Both the position numbers and the translations under genes were made by a program. From NCBI GenBank assembly GCA_030430845.1, contig JAUIKE010000014.1, positions 1 through 64,000 on the forward strand: a stretch of DNA of 64,000 bases. Reading direction: 5' to 3'. Origin of the DNA: Bacteroidia bacterium (GTDB lineage Bacteria; Bacteroidota; Bacteroidia; Chitinophagales; Saprospiraceae). The number at the start of each line of letters is the position of its first letter. The stretch's first letter is position 1. Of this stretch, positions 62,654-64,000 are shown piece after piece. The notes beneath the pieces are model-generated. The model made no database searches, was not told where the DNA came from, and worked only from the letters and a program-made list of their open reading frames with translations.

Positions 62654-63445
62654 TTACTGAACAGGTTCATTAGATTTTTGTAAATAATTTTCCAGTGCCA
62701 TGGTCATGGAAGGCGACTCAGGCGTAGGCGCTTTGATGTTGATCGTCAGGCCGCGCTCTTCGACTGCTTTGCTGGTACTGTTTCCGAATATGGCCATTCT
62801 CGTTTCATTTTGCTTGAAATCGGGAAAGTTCTCATACAAGGAAGTAATACCCAGCGGGCTAAAGAACACGAGTACATCATAAGTGACGTCACTCAGGTCG
62901 GAGAGATCGCTGCTGACGGTTTGGTACATCATGGCGTCTTGCCAGTCAAATTTATTGTCTTCCAGGAAAGCACAAACCTCTTTGGCGCCCAAATTAGAAC
63001 AGGGGAGTAAGAATTTTTCTTTCTTGTTCTTTTTCAGTGCAGTGGCGAGGTCTTCGATTTTTCTTTTACCTACGAACACTTTTCTTTTCCGATAAACGAT
63101 GAATTTTTGCAGGTAATTAGCTACTGCTTCTGTGAGGCAGAAATACTTAGTCTCCTGCGGCATTTTAATGCGCATTTCTTCGCAGATGCGGAAAAAGTGA
63201 TCTACCGAATTTTTGCTGGTCAGGATAATAGCCGTGTACTCGTCCGGACGAATTCGTTGTTTACGGAATTCCTTCACCGATACGGGCTCCACGTGTATAA
63301 ACGGGCGCCAGTCGATCTGTAATCCGTACTTTTCTTCCAATTCGTAATAAGGCGAGCGAGCAGGCTTTGGCTGTGAAACTAAAATCGTTTTTACTGTTTT
63401 GTAGGTTTCTTGTCCTTGTTCTTTCACTTTACCGGTTGCTGCCAT
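62654..63445 (-). CDS. hemD: Uroporphyrinogen-III synthase
   Basis: 263 residues with the two-lobe HemD layout. TILVSQPKPARSPYYELEEK opens the first lobe, ILTSKNSVDHFF matches the conserved SxNxVxxF region, and VLVFFSPLGITSLYENFPDF with IFGNSTSKAVEERGL closes the second lobe. It cyclises hydroxymethylbilane with inversion of ring D in haem/cobalamin synthesis. The sequence is divergent, as is usual for this enzyme. About 40 bp downstream of a DUF4271 gene. Confidence 0.88.
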   Translation of the reverse strand: MAATGKVKEQGQETYKTVKTILVSQPKPARSPYYELEEKYGLQIDWRPFIHVEPVSVKEFRKQRIRPDEYTAIILTSKNSVDHFFRICEEMRIKMPQETKYFCLTEAVANYLQKFIVYRKRKVFVGKRKIEDLATALKKNKKEKFLLPCSNLGAKEVCAFLEDNKFDWQDAMMYQTVSSDLSDLSDVTYDVLVFFSPLGITSLYENFPDFKQNETRMAIFGNSTSKAVEERGLTINIKAPTPESPSMTMALENYLQKSNEPVQ

Positions 63446-63486
63446 TCAATAAAATTTTTTTTTGCGAAAACCTGGATCGATAAAAC

Positions 63487-64000
63487 TTAAATTCCGCTTT
63501 GAGCGATTTTAAGAATTATGATTACAGGGGTTATTTCGATGGTGCAAATATACAACAAAAAGTGAAACTTATGAAATACAAGAAACTTACTTGCAATTGC
63601 CATGGCTCTGAAATACCGATAAACGTAAACCAAACCCAAGGCTAGCAGAAGGAAAAAAATGACGTTACGCAGGGCTGATTCCGGGCCGAATGCCAAGAAC
63701 AGATTGAAAGGAACTAAAAGAAAACCAATAACGATTCCATAAATAATGATCAAAAAGTGATACCTGCTGATCTCTTTTTTCACCGGGAAAATAAAACTGA
63801 CCAGGCTCAAAAGCAGGTGCTTGCCGAGAAACAAGCCAAAACTGGCAGCCAAACATAGTGCAAAAAGACCTAACTGATGATTGAGGGGACGAATACCATA
63901 TACATCCAGGCAGAAATAGAGGAAAATCCCCAGATTCATCAAAAACATAACGTACAACAGCAAAAATGGCGATATCCCACGGCCTTCCTGATCCCGGTAA
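63487..64000 (-). CDS. DUF4271 membrane protein, 5' end beyond the window
   Basis: The frame is open to the window edge; codons before the internal TTG read YRDQEGRGISPFL, matching DUF4271. At least five membrane helices are visible in the 170 residues present (MFLMNLGIFLYFCLDV, LGLFALCLAASFGLF, FLIIIYGIVIGFLLV, NVIFFLLLALGLVYV, LLYICTIEITPVIIIL). The C-terminus is inside the window. It is followed by hemD, a neighbour pair often seen in this phylum. Function unknown. Confidence 0.85.
   Translation of the reverse strand, partial: YRDQEGRGISPFLLLYVMFLMNLGIFLYFCLDVYGIRPLNHQLGLFALCLAASFGLFLGKHLLLSLVSFIFPVKKEISRYHFLIIIYGIVIGFLLVPFNLFLAFGPESALRNVIFFLLLALGLVYVYRYFRAMAIASKFLVFHKFHFLLYICTIEITPVIIILKIAQSGI

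Noticed and set aside
1-64000. CRISPR array, tRNA, rRNA or tmRNA
   Set aside because: No regularly spaced direct repeats of 24-40 bp and no cloverleaf or GTTCGAAT-like T-loop segments were seen on either strand by eye. A tRNA scan would settle it.

Overview
The window is a chromosomal segment from a member of the Bacteroidota, most likely in the Saprospiria (Lewinella / Haliscomenobacter-like). Evidence: a short secreted protein ending in a type IX secretion (T9SS) sorting domain, a one-piece hybrid two-component system (propeller, histidine kinase, receiver, AraC), a LytS/LytTR pair, a DUF5687 ABC exporter permease, a DUF4271 membrane protein, many short lipoproteins with a near N-terminal Cys, few Shine-Dalgarno sequences, and a TAnnTTTG-type promoter box before lpxD. 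No rRNA, tRNA, CRISPR array or intact transposase gene is visible. The family names below come from recognising motifs by eye, not from searches.

Layout. 1-9 kb: mostly minus-strand accessory genes (lipoproteins, GNAT, SnoaL-like proteins, a serine hydrolase with a TPR partner, an SDR epimerase, hypotheticals, DUF1648). 9-13 kb: LytTR regulator and LytS-type kinase, divergent from a serine hydrolase-TPR lipoprotein that is directly abutted by an N-terminally clipped M23 peptidase. 13-19 kb: a defence/toxin-antitoxin-like patch (DUF4424/YARHG protein, BrnT toxin with a VOC-domain partner, MNT-HEPN pair, ANT(6) remnant) wrapped around a partial duplication of the 3' end of a DbpA-like helicase. 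19-24 kb: hydrolases (serine hydrolase, M19 dipeptidase, alpha/beta hydrolase, amidohydrolase, HAD). 24-33 kb: ABC exporter pair, outer-membrane barrel, a 224-bp MITE, cold-shock protein, lpxD, T9SS mini-protein, thrS. 33-40 kb: DUF2911-TPR and SnoaL-like secreted proteins with a membrane-anchored putative regulator, Ldh-family oxidoreductase, SEC-C protein, PIN remnant, pgm. 41-48 kb: a complete form II CO dehydrogenase-like (xanthine dehydrogenase family) operon coxG-S-L-M-D-E. 48-64 kb: TonB receptor, lipoproteins, the giant hybrid regulator, PQQ alcohol dehydrogenase with cytochrome c, IcmF mutase, NUDIX hydrolase, HemD and a DUF4271 protein cut by the window edge.

The most striking non-coding theme is a set of long, (near-)perfect palindromes placed at gene ends. 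Each has its own sequence, they often begin inside the stop codon, and some lie inside the cox operon. Alongside them are at least four kinds of short dispersed repeats: a MITE with 20-bp terminal repeats, a GGACAGCAA/CTTGCCAGG REP-like family, a GGCACGCA...CCGCAGAT family, and a CTGTCTCATAA-ended element. Several genes are chimeric or decayed: a sigma-factor N-terminus fused to TPR, a clipped M23 peptidase, an internally deleted aminoglycoside adenylyltransferase, a PIN-domain stump and a lipoprotein lacking a usual start codon. The 13-18 kb stretch looks recombinationally active.
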